Origin: Lineus longissimus
Taxonomy: Eukaryota; Nemertea; Pilidiophora; Heteronemertea; Lineidae
Direction: 5' to 3'
Assembly: GCF_910592395.1 (NCBI RefSeq)
Contig: NC_088316.1
Location: 17,174,001 to 17,238,000, forward strand
Length of the DNA: 64,000 nucleotides
This document shows, piece by piece, positions 49,801-62,500 of the stretch. Position 1 is the first letter of the stretch. Each line of letters opens with the position of its first letter. The position numbers and the translations under genes were made by a program. The notes beneath the pieces were generated by a model. It did no database searches and had not been told where the DNA came from. It saw only the letters and a program-made list of their open reading frames with translations.

Positions 49801-52800
49801 GCACTTTGTTCTGTGAATGAGACGTGAAACTAAAATTCCGGGAACTAAAGTGTCTGAAAAGGCATGAACTAGTTTATGCTGAAGAAAAAGAAGTAACTTT
49901 GCTTCTGATAACTTATCAGAAACAGCTTTCTATATTTGAGGTATAAAATGTGCTTGTTCCTATTTGAATCTTTTGTGTTGTTTGCAGACGAAGATGAGGA
50001 TCACTTAGCCAAGAGAACTATGGAAGAGGTGTACTACTTGTGGGGCCTCTCTGGGGGGAACCTTGAGGGTGCGTTGAAAAAAGAGGGCCTCATCAAGACC
50101 AGACCGCCCATCACTATGCTGCCGGGGTTTGTCCTTGAAGAAGGAGAGCCGTTTGGAGAAGTGAAGGATATATCATCATTACTAGACACAGTGGTGGTTC
50201 CGTTATCGTTAAATCAACTACGACAGGTAAAACCCTTCTTCTTAGCATAATATTATGTGCTGTATCTAAAAATAGCCTGGTATTCACCACCTTACGCAGG
50301 CAATGAACACTTAAATACTGCCAAAAAGTGGGGTTTGCATCGAAACACCTGATAAAAAAGCCATTGTATGATCTAAAGTGTTTATCAAAGTTTGATGTTT
50401 TTGTTTTCCAGAGGTTAGACAAGATTGATGAGGCTGCGTATTATCCACTGCTGGAAGAAGAGTAAGTCTGATAGCCACCATCTTGAATTGGAGGCATTTT
50501 CATGACATACCGTATTCATAAATAATTTGTGCAGCTATCATTGTGCATCTTGTGTAACTCATTGTTGATACATGTAGTTGTATTGTCACCATTGGTTTTC
50601 AGAGGTGCTACTACTACTGCTATGAACAGTTCATCTGGGGGAGGTGGGACTATCCCAACATCACCGAGTACGTCTAGTCTATCAGAAACAGCCTCATTGC
50701 CAACAATCATTAAGGAAAGGGATATCGAATACCAGGTACCTTGACCCTCCCTTATTCTGTGTTTCCTTTACCTATATTTGTTTCTGCAACAATAACTAGA
50801 TTTCTTGACATCTTCGACTTTTCAAGTGTGTTGCAGGCCAGTTTTGTAATGGTTTTCATTTTCTCAGTTCCACAGAATCATTCTGTACAAGAGGCTACTC
50901 ATGGGGTACCCCCACAAACGACCACAGATATGGAAAGAGGCCAGGATAGATGTGCCGCCATTCTGTCGAGCCTATGTATGGGCAACACTGCTCGAGGTGG
51001 ATGTGAGTATCAATGTCCCAATGTTTCATTACTCCACGCAATGAGGGTGAAAAGTGACCTCCTGAATCCTATGTAATCTGCTCTTTGAAAATGACTTGTT
51101 TGTACTTAAGTTACTAGTGACAATGCCAACTCTATGTAAGCCCAGTGACACTGAACCCTATTTAAACCAAGCCTTGTGTCACATTTTCTTGTTCTTCCCT
51201 ATCATAACATTTCAGGGTGATTATATCAACAAATACGACGCCATAGACAAAGAAACTCCAACGCCAACTGACCGTCAAATCGAAGTGGACATTCCTCGCT
51301 GCCACCAGTATGATGAACTGCTATCATCCCCGCGCGGACATGATAAGTTCAAGAGAATCCTAAAGGCCTGGGTTGTGAGCCACCCAGAATATGTCTATTG
51401 GCAGGGCCTCGACTCTCTCAGTGCTCCATTTCTATACTTGAATTTCAATAATGAAGGTCAGTTTCCATCCTCCAAGCAACTCATAGGATATTCTCCATGC
51501 CAACATAGACTTCCATTATATCATGTGGTCACAGGCAGGTGAAGATACCCGAATCAACCAATCAATAAGTGGTCGATCAGCCATCACACAGTCTACAGAA
51601 AACACACTTAAACCTTGACATGTTTGTCTATAAATGATACTTGCTGCTGTCTAAAAACTTTGTCACATCATTGACCTTTGAATATCATGTCTTTTCCAGC
51701 CCTGGCCTTTGCCTGCCTGAATAACTTCATTCCGAAATACTTGCACAAGTTCTTCTTGAAAGACAATTCTCAAGTTATACAAGGTAATAAGGTGTCTTTG
51801 TTTCGTTTTGATACCAAGGCTTATGGTCACTAAATGCTGCAAGGACCATGCTGATTTGCAGTTTATGACCGGCATGTTCACAATTATGTATGGGGCGTCT
51901 AGGCTGAGTAAATGAGTGGGGAGGGTGTCTTTTCAGATTGTCCAGCCCTTATAGCCAATTGCTGATAAATGTAAAATTGTCTTCTTTATTTTCAGAATAT
52001 TTGGCCGTGTTTTCTCACCTGATAGCATTCCATGACCCAGAGCTCAGCACTCATTTAGATGGCATAGGATTCATACCAGATGTAAGAGAGCTCTAACTGT
52101 CAGTGTGGTTTAACCTTGACATTTGATCGTTCTATGAGAGTTATGAATCATACCATTCAAATTTAAGTAACTTTTCTTCTTTTTTTTCAGCTTTATTCCA
52201 TTCCATGGTTTTTGACGATGTATGCCCGTAAGTAGCCTAAACACCTAAAGATCTTCAAATCCTGATTTTGACAGCTTTCAAAATCATCAAACATTATTGA
52301 GGAGTGGTTTTTAAACAAGCTCAGTAGAGTATCTGTGCTTCTCCTGCTGAAGGACCAGCTGTATCTACTCATGCTGAGCATAACAACTCCATGGTATTCC
52401 TCTTTCAGATGTGTTTCCGCTGCACAAGATCTTCCATCTCTGGGACAAGCTCCTCCTGGGTAACTCCTCATTCCCCTTGTGTATTGGAGTAGCCATCCTC
52501 TTGCAGCTGAAAGAGCAGCATAATCTTCTCTCTCACGGATTTAACGAATGTATCCTTCTCTTCTCAGACATGCCAGGTAATCAACCAAATCTTATTGGTT
52601 TTTCTCTGATCTCTGCTTTTACTTTTCATTTTCCAGTATCAAACTTGCCTGTCCCACCCTCAACTCTTACCATGAAACATCTTGTAAGACGTACATAATT
52701 CAACTAGCATGACTGCTTATTTTCTCAAAATGATCTGCATTTCTGTTCCTTCTGCTACCGCTACACTTCTCTGGACACCAGATGAATCAGATATATGGAA

Positions 52801-54260
52801 TTGTCATTTCTCAAGAAACATTAGCAAGAATTTGCCTCTACGTATAACACCTTGCCTTCATTTCTTTATTCAGAAATTGATATTGAGAAATGTGTAACGG
52901 ATTCCATCAAGGTATTTTGCAATACGCCAAAGAGTTCCACATACCGACAACACGCCAGACCGCTGCAACGTAAGAGTGGCATGCCATCTAGTGGCCGTCC
53001 AATCCTCTCATATTATTCTACAGATTACAACGACATGCCTCTAAATGAGCTAGTAAGTGATTTGTTGAGAGTAAAGGGTCGATTAAATTGTATTATTGCA
53101 AGAGACAATTCTTACTAAAGTAGTAAACACAAAGACAGAGATGTAGTCTAGCCATTTGTCCAGAACGACTTGGATTGCAATTAGCACACAGTGACCATAG
53201 TCACAGTGGGTGGCTAGAGGGTTCTTACTGATTATATAAAAACGATGGAAATTGTCGTTCTAGCCACGTAAAGTTATCATGATCTCAGTTTCTGCTGTTC
53301 TCCTTCAGTCCATGGAACCCATTCCCCTTGAGGAGCTAAGGGCTGAGAAGTGCCCTCGCATATCTGCTGAGGACCTGATCGAATTGAGTGAACTGCAAGG
53401 CCCAGCGGGGTCAAAAAGCCCAGTGAAGAAATCAAAGTCTGGGAAGCCAAGGATTATCATCATTGATGTGCGGAGTCCTGAAGAGTATCCTTTGTATTGT
53501 AAGACAAGCCACAGTCTTCCTCTTCAAGTTTTTCTCCTGATGTATTTTTTATGTCTGAATAAAAAAATTATGTACCCATGATGTTTGTATCTTGACCACA
53601 AGACCATTCACCGCGTTTTCTGTTTGTAAAGTTGATCCTTAACTCGCTCCCAGCTTCCAAAGAGGTGCTATACCAGGAAGTATCAACATTCCATATGTGT
53701 CTGCATTCAGCTCAGATGGAGAACTCGTACAGTGTCCTGCCGTTCAGCAGTTAAACAACTATAGGTCGCAGGTCAAGGTCATTGTGGGCAGCAGAGGGAA
53801 GAATGCAGCTCAGGTAAGAATTGTGATTTTTAAGATGAGTCTCTTCACCAGTTTCAAGGTGATAGTATGAAAATCCATGCCAGCTTGGGTTAGATTGCCA
53901 GCCTGGTCTCACTTGGTGAATTTAAGGCAACGTCAACTTGGTTTCGGTTGAGACACTCCAGCTTATCCCATGTAAAAAAGTCTCCCCATATTTTGCATTA
54001 AATAAACTGCATCACAGCTATGTTTATTTCTGTTTACCTGAGCCACATGAAATTACAGTAAACACAAATGATGTAGACCTTTAAGAGAAATCTTGGATAT
54101 GAATGGAATCAGTTTTTAGCGGTTGAAATATAAAGATGTGACTTTGTTTCAGTTTGCCAATGAGATGATAAGACTGCACTACACCAAAGTATGTATTCTA
54201 CACAAGGGATTGGATGTGTTTAGAAATACCGGACTGTTAACTGTACCATCAACCTTCTAG
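46881..54260 (+). CDS. TBCK: TBC domain-containing protein kinase-like protein, complete, 22 coding exons
   Basis: Rab-GAP-like pseudokinase linked in vertebrates to mTOR signalling and endosomal mRNA transport (FERRY complex). Exons: 46881-47079, 47411-47483, 47663-47777, 47955-48028, 48276-48426, 48693-48762, 48980-49035, 49273-49334, 49542-49693, 49988-50226, 50412-50461, 50603-50735, 50868-51002, 51216-51456, 51700-51783, 51996-52081, 52191-52227, 52409-52576, 52874-53052, 53309-53484, 53654-53813, 54153-54260; 915 residues, close to the human length. The kinase-like part (about 1-300) has [11 protein letters not shown] for the catalytic loop and lacks DFG, so it is a pseudokinase. The TBC domain (about 470-700) keeps IEVDIPR (Arg about 531) and YWQ (Gln about 566), both GAP fingers. 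The C-terminal rhodanese (about 780-890) has [10 protein letters not shown] and IPGSINIP but no active-site Cys. Confidence 0.96.
48051..48180. mobile_element. Copy of the CTCTCTATTAAGGACA family in TBCK intron 4
   Basis: CAACCTCTCTAAGAGGGACA at the left and CCCAAGGGTGTCCATAATAGAGAG at the right match the family in the reverse orientation, with a degenerate middle. Confidence 0.6.
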
Positions 54261-54360
54261 GATAGACAACAAGAAACGTCTGAGGACCTTGGCTGTGTTA
54301 ATCGTTTGGCCTCTTGGGACTACTGAGCCAGTTTTAAAAAGTTGCTGGGATGACAAGGTC

Positions 54361-54474
54361 TCTTTAATTGTGGACATTCTGTAATCGGGACTCCCGCTCT
54401 ATAACGGACAGTAACTTTTTGGTCCACAATTGGTCGTTTCCATTTAAATGACTTCTTTAATCGGGACATCTGTC
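54361..54474. mobile_element. Distant copy of the CTCTCTATTAAGGACA family in the TBCK 3' UTR
   Basis: Read on the minus strand it carries GTCCCGATTAAAGAAGTCA, ATGGAAACGACC and GTGGACCAAAAAGT, aligning in order with the family consensus at about 70%. It lies about 100 nt past the TBCK stop codon. Confidence 0.5.
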
Positions 54475-54835
54475 AAATGTTGATACTTTTACAGAAGGGA
54501 AGAGCTCGATGTTGGGAGTGGTTCATTTGATCGACCACAAAACTTTTTGGAAAATGTCTTGGGACTTGTAGATACAATGTACTTTGTTATCTATTTTGTG
54601 TTGGGAAAGAACTGTTGATTCCACGGGATTTTCTCCCTAAAGTGCAATATTTTAAAATGTCTATAGATATCGCTATGTTAATTGTGAATGTTTTTAATCC
54701 AAAGAGAGAACTTCAGTGCCAGTTTCACTTTCATTCTTATTCCAAAATCGATCGATTGTTCAATAACAGGCTTCCTCTCTAGAAATCCTGCCTACGCCTA
54801 CAACTGAATTGATGTCACTTATTGTACTTGGAACA

Positions 54836-54841
54836 AATAAA
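54836..54841 (+). terminator. Poly(A) signal of TBCK
   Basis: AATAAA about 575 nt after the TBCK stop codon, in an ACAAATAAATATAAAAG context. Confidence 0.55.
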
Positions 54842-54860
54842 TATAAAAGATTTCAGAAGT

Positions 54861-57800
54861 GAGTGTTTGTCATTTAAGCATTGAAGAGCCATTCTCATGG
54901 ATTGAGACTTCGCGCATAGGAGACATTTGGGACAGAGTCACATCCTGATGTGACCCAAGGAAATGTCACATTCACTTCAGAGACAATGAATGGACACATC
55001 TGCATCTAAGACACAACACCCTTCTGAAAAATAAGTGACCCAATTGAATTGGCCGTATATAACTCTTGTCAGTCTCTTGTTCTCATTGTGACAGTCTCAA
55101 AACCGTCTTCTTGTTTTCATTCTCCTTGTCTCCACCATACATAAATGCATAGCCCTCCGAGTTGCCCCAACTGATTAGGTCTCCTTGTGCAGAAACATGT
55201 TACTCTCGCTCCTTAGATAAATGATTATTGCCCTGTCCCAACCTGGGCTTTTGCTTGTGGTTGCAATCAACTTTGCAATCACACAACTATGCAATCGTGA
55301 CCTGCCCCCTATCCGCAGAACATTGATCTAATAGTCTAATTGGATATTTAAATTAGTTGACCTGAACAGAAAGGTCAAGTCTTCTCCACTGGTGAAGGTA
55401 GAAATAGTGAGGTCACGTGGGTGATGTGACCACATCACTCAACTTGACCTCACTTGCACTATTTTGACACGTATAGAAGAAATAATAGTAAAAGCAGTAA
55501 TTTACTAAAACTATGAATTTGAAAGAATTTTTAGGTCATTATTTAACAAACAAGACCAGAAAATATAATATTAAGTGTGTCAAAATCATTTTAACAGCCA
55601 ATTATTACTTGCGCACGAATTTAAAAAGTAGTTCAAACATCTGTAAATAAGATTTTTGGTGGTGGAAGTCCCTTTGTATTATCTTTAAATTTTCTTTGGT
55701 TTTGGGTTAAAAACTGAATTTCATGGAATTCGAGGACTCTGTATATATTATCTAGATACATTGGAAGGACGTCAGTGGATCAAATCCGAGTGTTTTTGAG
55801 AATATAACGCCAAAATGTAGACACAAATGTGGACAGATTTGGCTTTCCAGTCGAAGCCAGTGCCAAAATCCATTAATGCCAGTTTTCAACTTTTAGTCCA
55901 TATTCGTGTCTCTAAATAACTTTTTACGCACTGGATATGTTTCCTTTGCGTCAGGATTGAAATTCTGACATGTGCAGTTCAGGGTAAGATTTTATTTATG
56001 TGTGTTTTCTTTTAGGACTTTGAAATTTTCACTTCCAAAAGCAGAGCTTTGCTGAAAGTGACTAGGCTACCTCTACCTGCTCAGTCTCAGTCACTTGTGT
56101 CAAAACTTCCAATATGGAATTTTATTGGAAATGGCCACTGACTGCATGCAATGCTTCTCCTCACTACAGTTGATTGCACAAGTGTGGGAAAAGTGCATTA
56201 GTGGCTGTGTGCACTGTATTTTGAGCAGTGTGAGTTTAATTGCTCATTTCTGTCGTGGATTCCAAAGCCTTTTGGAACGCACAAAATTCTTGGTGAGAAT
56301 TCCCCGGAACCAACAATTGTATCCTCATGATGTGGAAATGAAGCAGTGTTGGTTTTCCATGTAGACTATACTTTTACGAGAGTTTAACTTCCTTAACCAA
56401 CCTCCCTAATTCTGAAACCAGAACAGTTGTTAACCTTGTTATAGATAGGCCTAGTAAAAGGAACTGGGACTGGGAATGTGAATATTTTCCTAGACCCAAT
56501 AGGCCTATGTTAACAACAGTTAAGTAATCACAAGCTCCATTGCCCGTGGTTAGGTTTTTGTGTCATTATCAAATGTCTATCCCTTTTATCAGCCTGTGCT
56601 TTCTACTCTCAACTCTCAGAATGCAGCATTTACTTAGCCATCTGAAGTGGAATTATGTGTACAATCATGTAAGTGAAATCCTTTCTTGACTGTTCTGGCC
56701 TTATTACATTTACCGGTATGGTACATGTTCCTAGACATTAAAAAACAGAACTGCTGAAAAAAGTTTGGTGATTGAGGTAACTCATGCCTCATTGTTTAAA
56801 TTGTCTTCTTCCTTGATAAGTAATATACATGTAGGTCTAGGCTTTGTTTTACATATATATAGGCCATTGTGTCTGTCCTAGTAGTACTGTTATGTCTAGG
56901 TCTTCCTTTAGACAGACATAGTTAAAGAAAGTGACCTCCGACACAGCAAGTTTGTTTTCTACGTCACTTGGTCTGGGTTTGGGTTTTGGTCTGATGTCAA
57001 CTTCAATAAAGATTAGCCCAGCTTCATCTTTCGATCTGCAGTGACTGTCAGTGTATCTTAAAACCTATCGTAAAACTAAGATGAGCTGCTCTTTCACTGA
57101 TTCAGTGCTACAATATGAGCATTTCTTACCTGTACCCAATTATACAGGTGGAGAAAGGCAATTTAGGCAAAAAGACCTGCCTGTGGTCTTGCATGGACCC
57201 TCTAGCCAATATTCCGAGTTGCTAAATGTAGTCCTCATCGGCTCTCTCAATATTGTAGTACTAAACATGTAGAAGTAAAGGTAGTACACCATTATAGGTC
57301 CTAGGACACTGTGTGGGCATCAAGGAGCATGTACCATACATGTAGTTGCATCTGGAATTGCTTTCAAAGTTCACATACCTGTATGTAGTTGAAGATGATA
57401 TGGTGTTCAAGAAAAAAATGTACTAGTAAGTAGCTCAAGATATTTGTACTGGTATAGCCATGTACAGTAGCTGATCAATAAGGGCTCCTGACTGGCTCAG
57501 GTTTCTCACCTGGTTAAATCAGGGGAAAGGTGATACATTCATGTAGGTATTTGGAACAAGCTTACATGTGCACTGCAAGGTAACATGCTTTTAACTTCAG
57601 TAGGCCTACATACAAGTCTGACTGTTAGTGTTGTGCTTTGAATTGTCTTAAAAATCGTTGTCATCAAAATGAATACTTGGATATTGAAGTGCTGTGCTTT
57701 GAATTGTCTTAAAAATCGTTGTCATCAAAATGAATACTTGGATATTGAAGTGCTCTTTGAAAGGGATAATAATATTGACCTACTTGGAATAGGCCTATGT

Positions 57801-58877
57801 CATGTGCTGGCATATTTCGTCAGAGTTACATGAACCCAGGGTCACTCAGTCAGTAAAGGAGACATTGGAGGCCTGACGTGGCCTGCATGGCCTGGATGCC
57901 TCAACACTTCTCTGTTGGTAGGAGTTAGCAGCCTGACTGTTTGCCAAGCCAGCGCAGAAATCGGAATCAATTGTTGAACTGTATCTGATAAAATGTGGCA
58001 AAACGATCAGTGTAGCTTTCTATTGTGTTAAAGTATTGGATGTTTATTTGAGTAACACGAAGGTAACCATGGTAACTGTTTTGAAATGAAAATATAGGCA
58101 CATTTATTGATTTGAGATCTGGTTGTTTTTTGTGGCTGATCTTGGTTGTTGTGTGACCTTATGTCATTGTACATACATGTCCTGTTAAGTGTGGAATAAT
58201 AAAAAGAAAAAACAAAGCACGTCAAGTGTGAGTTGAGCAGTTAAAGCAAGTGAAACAAAGCCTTTTTTCATTGGCCAGCAAAACATGCAAAAAGACACTG
58301 TTGCATTTTTACATTCGTTTTGAGATATCCGTCTGACTATCACTATCAGACAATGAGGTTCTTATCCGTCTTTAAAGTTCCTGTTCATGGCCTGATTTTC
58401 TTGGAAAGCGTTATCAAATTGAGCTGTAGACGGTTGCGTATCATGAATAAGCTATTGAATTCAAACTTCCTTTATGTAGAATATAGAATAGTAAATGAAA
58501 TTCTTAAATTGTTGTATCATAAAATGATAAATGTAGTATTGATTTCGGTGCACTGTACGTCGCATCATTGTCAACCATTGTATATCTACAAATTTATTAT
58601 TAAATTTGGATTTTTTCTCTACATGTAGACCTACCCACACATGGAATTTCCTTGCTGAAGTTGCAAATATGATCTACTATTTGATGCACCAATTGGCCCT
58701 TGTAACTTGGCTAAAAATGATAGTACTAATGTAAGAGCAGGTTTGGCTAAATCAGCTAGGTTTTTCTTTCAGTCCAGTTCTGAAGCAGCTACATGTAAAG
58801 GTCCCATCTCCCCAAACTAAGAGATCTGTTAGTTTTTCCTACCACTAATACGATCATCCATTTATTGTATTTTTCAG
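54861..58877. other. Intergenic or 5'-intronic region before the AFF exon
   Basis: The first coding exon of the AFF gene should lie here or further upstream, but no start exon ending in phase 2 with an AFF-like DRNVLR motif was recognised. One exon-like block (acceptor at about 56629, donor at about 56679) is out of frame with the AFF exon and could at most be non-coding. A 61-bp tandem duplication lies at 57632-57753. Confidence 0.4.
57632..57753. repeat. Perfect 61-bp tandem duplication
   Basis: The block beginning TGTGCTTTGAATTGTC occurs at 57632 and again at 57693 with no mismatch over 61 bp. It is very recent, or an assembly duplication. Confidence 0.9.
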
Positions 58878-61800
58878 GAATGTTAGTCGTGAACAATTGA
58901 AGGAGGAGGCAAGGCTAGCGAGAGCCCTAGAAGCATCACAGGGGCCTATAAAAAAGGAGGCTGAAGCGGAAAATATCCGTATCGAACCACTCTTTGAACG
59001 ACCAAGAAAGGTGAGACTCGTGTGACCGAATTTGAGCGAGGTGGACCCTTTCAGTTGTGGCTTCTGTAATCATTTTCTGATAGCAGAGCGAAAGTTTTAT
59101 TACAGTGGTGGAGCACTTTGATTGCTATTTCCCACTGCCAGTGGTTTTGTAGAGTCAGCAGTTTCTGTCTGAAAAAATCAATATTCCTATCTCCATGCCT
59201 GTTAGTTTAATAGGCTTAGTGGGCTTTTGTAGTATTGTGGGAAATAGAACTGCTACGGTGGGATGAACCATATGGCCATGGGTTCAAATTCTATTTAACA
59301 TACCCATTCATAGTAGAATTCCATATGTTGCATTGATGTGATGAGTTATGGGGACTGGCATTGCAAGTTTCACTTCATGGCTTCCGAATGGTCAATATTC
59401 ATGCAGTTAAATTTTGCTCCATACTGCGATCGATCGATGATTTGCAACAGAGATACATGTAATCTCCGAGCTACATGTAATGATATAACTTAGCTATGTT
59501 CACCTAATCCTAGCACCTGGTATATGACATGTGAACAACAAGGTCTAATAATGTTGGCCTGTAATTAGTTATAATCAGGTCTAGATACCTAAAATTGAGA
59601 ACATTTAAGTAGGTACACATAAACTCATGTGATTTATGTCCCTGTTTTCGCCCAACAAACCAAAACAATAAAAAAAGGACAATTTATTATGTCGGTGATC
59701 AATATGAAGGTTAGCTGAAGGATATGGTTTATTGGTAAGCCAAGGCAAGTGTTTGTTTTGACATCTCTGTTATGTAGGATACTGTGATATTCCGAGCAAG
59801 GGCTGCTGCCACTTTATAAAATCACTAACGACGTCACAATCCTAATCTGTGAGCGTTCAACATTTGCTTGTTCTCGTGTGCGTAGGAGTCTGACATTTCA
59901 CATTTCCTATCGTACCACTAATGTACTGTGTTTGTTGCTTTGATCGTGGCAAAATCCCAAGAGATGTGTCGTGAGCTTCATATTTTGCATTGCACGCCGA
60001 TGACTGGGTGTTAAGTTTTTTACTCCCAATTCTTCATATCATCTGATATGCAGGGTTGTCCGTATTTAAGGGGAGTATAGTGTGTACCAATACACAGCAC
60101 ACTTGCACTGACATTACTGTGATTACATTTATTTGTTATTTTTTGTTGTCTTAACAAATTGGACAATTTGAGTGTAGGATCTTCATAACACAACATAAAG
60201 AAATTATGACATGGCATTCACGTAGGTTCACCCTGTAGTCCTAGGACCTCCTTAGGCTAATTTTACGTTTGCACTCCATGCCTAGCCATCCGACATGAAA
60301 CATATCTCCTAGTATAGTTAATGTATATGTAACCTACTGGGTATAGCAAAAGAAATGTACGCACTGCTAAATACCTGCTGCATTAGCTGGAATGTTGTAG
60401 CATCGGTTTACACTAGTGGAGGTATTGTTCAGTAGCATGCATGTTTTACAACAGCCTAATGAAGATCATACATGTAGCAACAATTGGAGCAAATAACCAT
60501 AGACAAATTGGTGACACGATAACCCCAAGGCATCCATTTTGTATTCTATGTAATTTGAATGACAATTTGGATGTTTTTCCAAATTTTTCGCAGTAGGATC
60601 TGGTTTCATCCTGAATTAACAATGAGATTTATCATAACCTATGATGCACATAAGGGTGCTGATGATATTTGTTATGTTCCAATATCTTGACTGCCCAGGC
60701 TTTAGAGAAATGTTTCTCCAAGTGTAATAAACCTAGAGATTTATTGAAGGCAAACAGACAACTTTGTTATTTTCCTCTGCCCTCTGGTGTTATATGCAGA
60801 TTGAAAAAAATGCGGGATCTGCGACAATTGGAAATCAATTATGGCTTTGTGATACTGATACATACGTGTTTATAAGTCTATAAGACAAACAGACAACAAT
60901 TACAAGTAACAAAAACAAACAGTTGTTCCAGATTCTTGTCCGTATCAGCTTTTGACAGACTTTGGGTTGAGTTCAGCTTACACTTTAAACCTCTGTGCAG
61001 TATCTTAAAAATGAGCCTGGGATCTCACTTGCACTGCACAACTGTCCGCCACAATGACTCCAGCTATTCCCGAGCTAGCACAGTAGCCGATCCATGTGCA
61101 GGCTGCTGGCATAAGACTCATCGCTTCCCAGTAAACTGCCAAGGTAATGATTGCAAATTGCTTGCTTTCATGGAAACGTGGCTGGTCCAAGTTGAACGAG
61201 ATGCCACTGCTACCAAGGTGCATTCATTTGACCTGCTGTTATCCACTGCATTTCACTGTATATAAAAATACCTCAGACAGGTGTCAGACAAAAGGGGCGT
61301 TGGACATCTTTGCATGGATCTAGCGTATCTAATAAACTTGATCATTACTTATCATTGTTGTCGTTTCTGTCGTTACAGGTATCACCAGCCCCACATGACC
61401 AATTTGCCCAACGAGTGAATGTTTTACTGGGTCCCTATGATGTCGTTCAGCCATCGATACAGAAGAACCAGGCACGAGATTTAATTGGGGTGAAACACCG
61501 CAACTCAATAAATTCAGTATCGTCAGTATCTTCTGTGAAAACAGTGAGTGAAAAACCGAATGGGGCCCACCCACAGAAGAAACTTGATGTCAAAAATGTT
61601 GACGGGAAGCTCTCGGGGGTGAAACCAGATGGGAGGACGCAAAGAGAATCACATGGCAAACCAGAACAGAAGCCACATGGATTGCCGCACCCAGCACAGA
61701 ATCGTGAAAGACATGAGCAAAAGAGGTCGTCAGAAAGAGATCAGAGATCTTCTGAGAAGGACTCCAAACCTTCTGTGGAGGAACTCGCAAAACATACCAA

Positions 61801-62500
61801 GCAGTCTGCGGATTTAACAAGGAAGAATAATTCAAAACATGTTCGGCAGCCAAGTGCCGATCGTGAGAAAGATGGCCGAAATGGACACCGTCGGTCTTCT
61901 GACCGTGATAACCCACGGCAGAAATCGTCAGAGCGGGATGGTAGTGTTCCACGCCAAGGGCATGGTTCTGTTGAGCGCGACACAAAGCGCCAAGATAGGA
62001 CTTCAGTCTCGAGCAGCTCTGGGGAGAGGCGGAGCACCTCTGTGGATAGACAACAAGGCACAAGTCGGAAAGAACACTCAGAACAGCAACTATCCGCTCA
62101 AAAACCGCTCCACCGTGATGGGAATATATTTGCTCGCTTGAAAAATGATACTCTGGACTTAAAATCCCGCTCAAAGTCAGATTATACCAATGAGAAAGAT
62201 AGCTCAAAGACCCCTTTTGGTAAGGAGGTAGACTCAGAAAAGTTGTCTGCGGAATGCCACCGGACCGAATCATCATCATCTGTTTCATCGCATAGCAGTG
62301 TTTGCAATGACGCCATTCCTAGTGCTTCCCTGAATGTCAAGAGAGAACCTGATATCAAGAAGGACCATGTTCAGGCCGAGAAAGCCAAGTCCATGCAGCC
62401 CCCTAATGGTATAATGGTGAACGGAGCATTCGTGAAGGATGCTACATCCAAGTTGAAGGATGCTCAAAAGAATCTACCGAAATTGAAAATCTCCAATGAG
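58878..62500 (+). CDS. AFF: AF4/FMR2 family (AFF/lilliputian) protein, N-terminal part; gene open at both ends
   Basis: Scaffold of the super elongation complex that recruits P-TEFb and ELL factors to RNA polymerase II in animals. Two exons: 58878-59010 (phase 2 entry) and 61379-62500, ending at AATGAG|GTGAGT in phase 0; about 418 residues. The join reads EPLFERPRKVSPAPHDQF, followed by RVNVLLGPYDVV, matching the family's SPLF.EPYKV...RI..MLG.YDE block. Downstream is a long disordered Lys/Arg/Ser/Glu-rich stretch (RSSERDQRSSEKD, SSDRDNPRQKSSERDG), and NLPKLKISNE resembles the LTKLKIP segment before the AFF transactivation region. The start exon and all later domains (P-TEFb-independent regions and the C-terminal homology domain) are missing from the window. 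Vertebrate paralogue (AFF1-4) identity cannot be assigned; one pre-duplication orthologue is expected. Confidence 0.88.

Noticed and set aside
56630-56679. Exon-like block with ATG, acceptor and GTAAGT donor upstream of AFF
   Set aside because: Its coding phase would lead to a stop codon in the next AFF exon; at best a non-coding exon.
61590-62288. 232-codon frame antisense to the AFF exon
   Set aside because: Shadow of the real exon; the sense strand carries the AFF-like block and matching splice sites.
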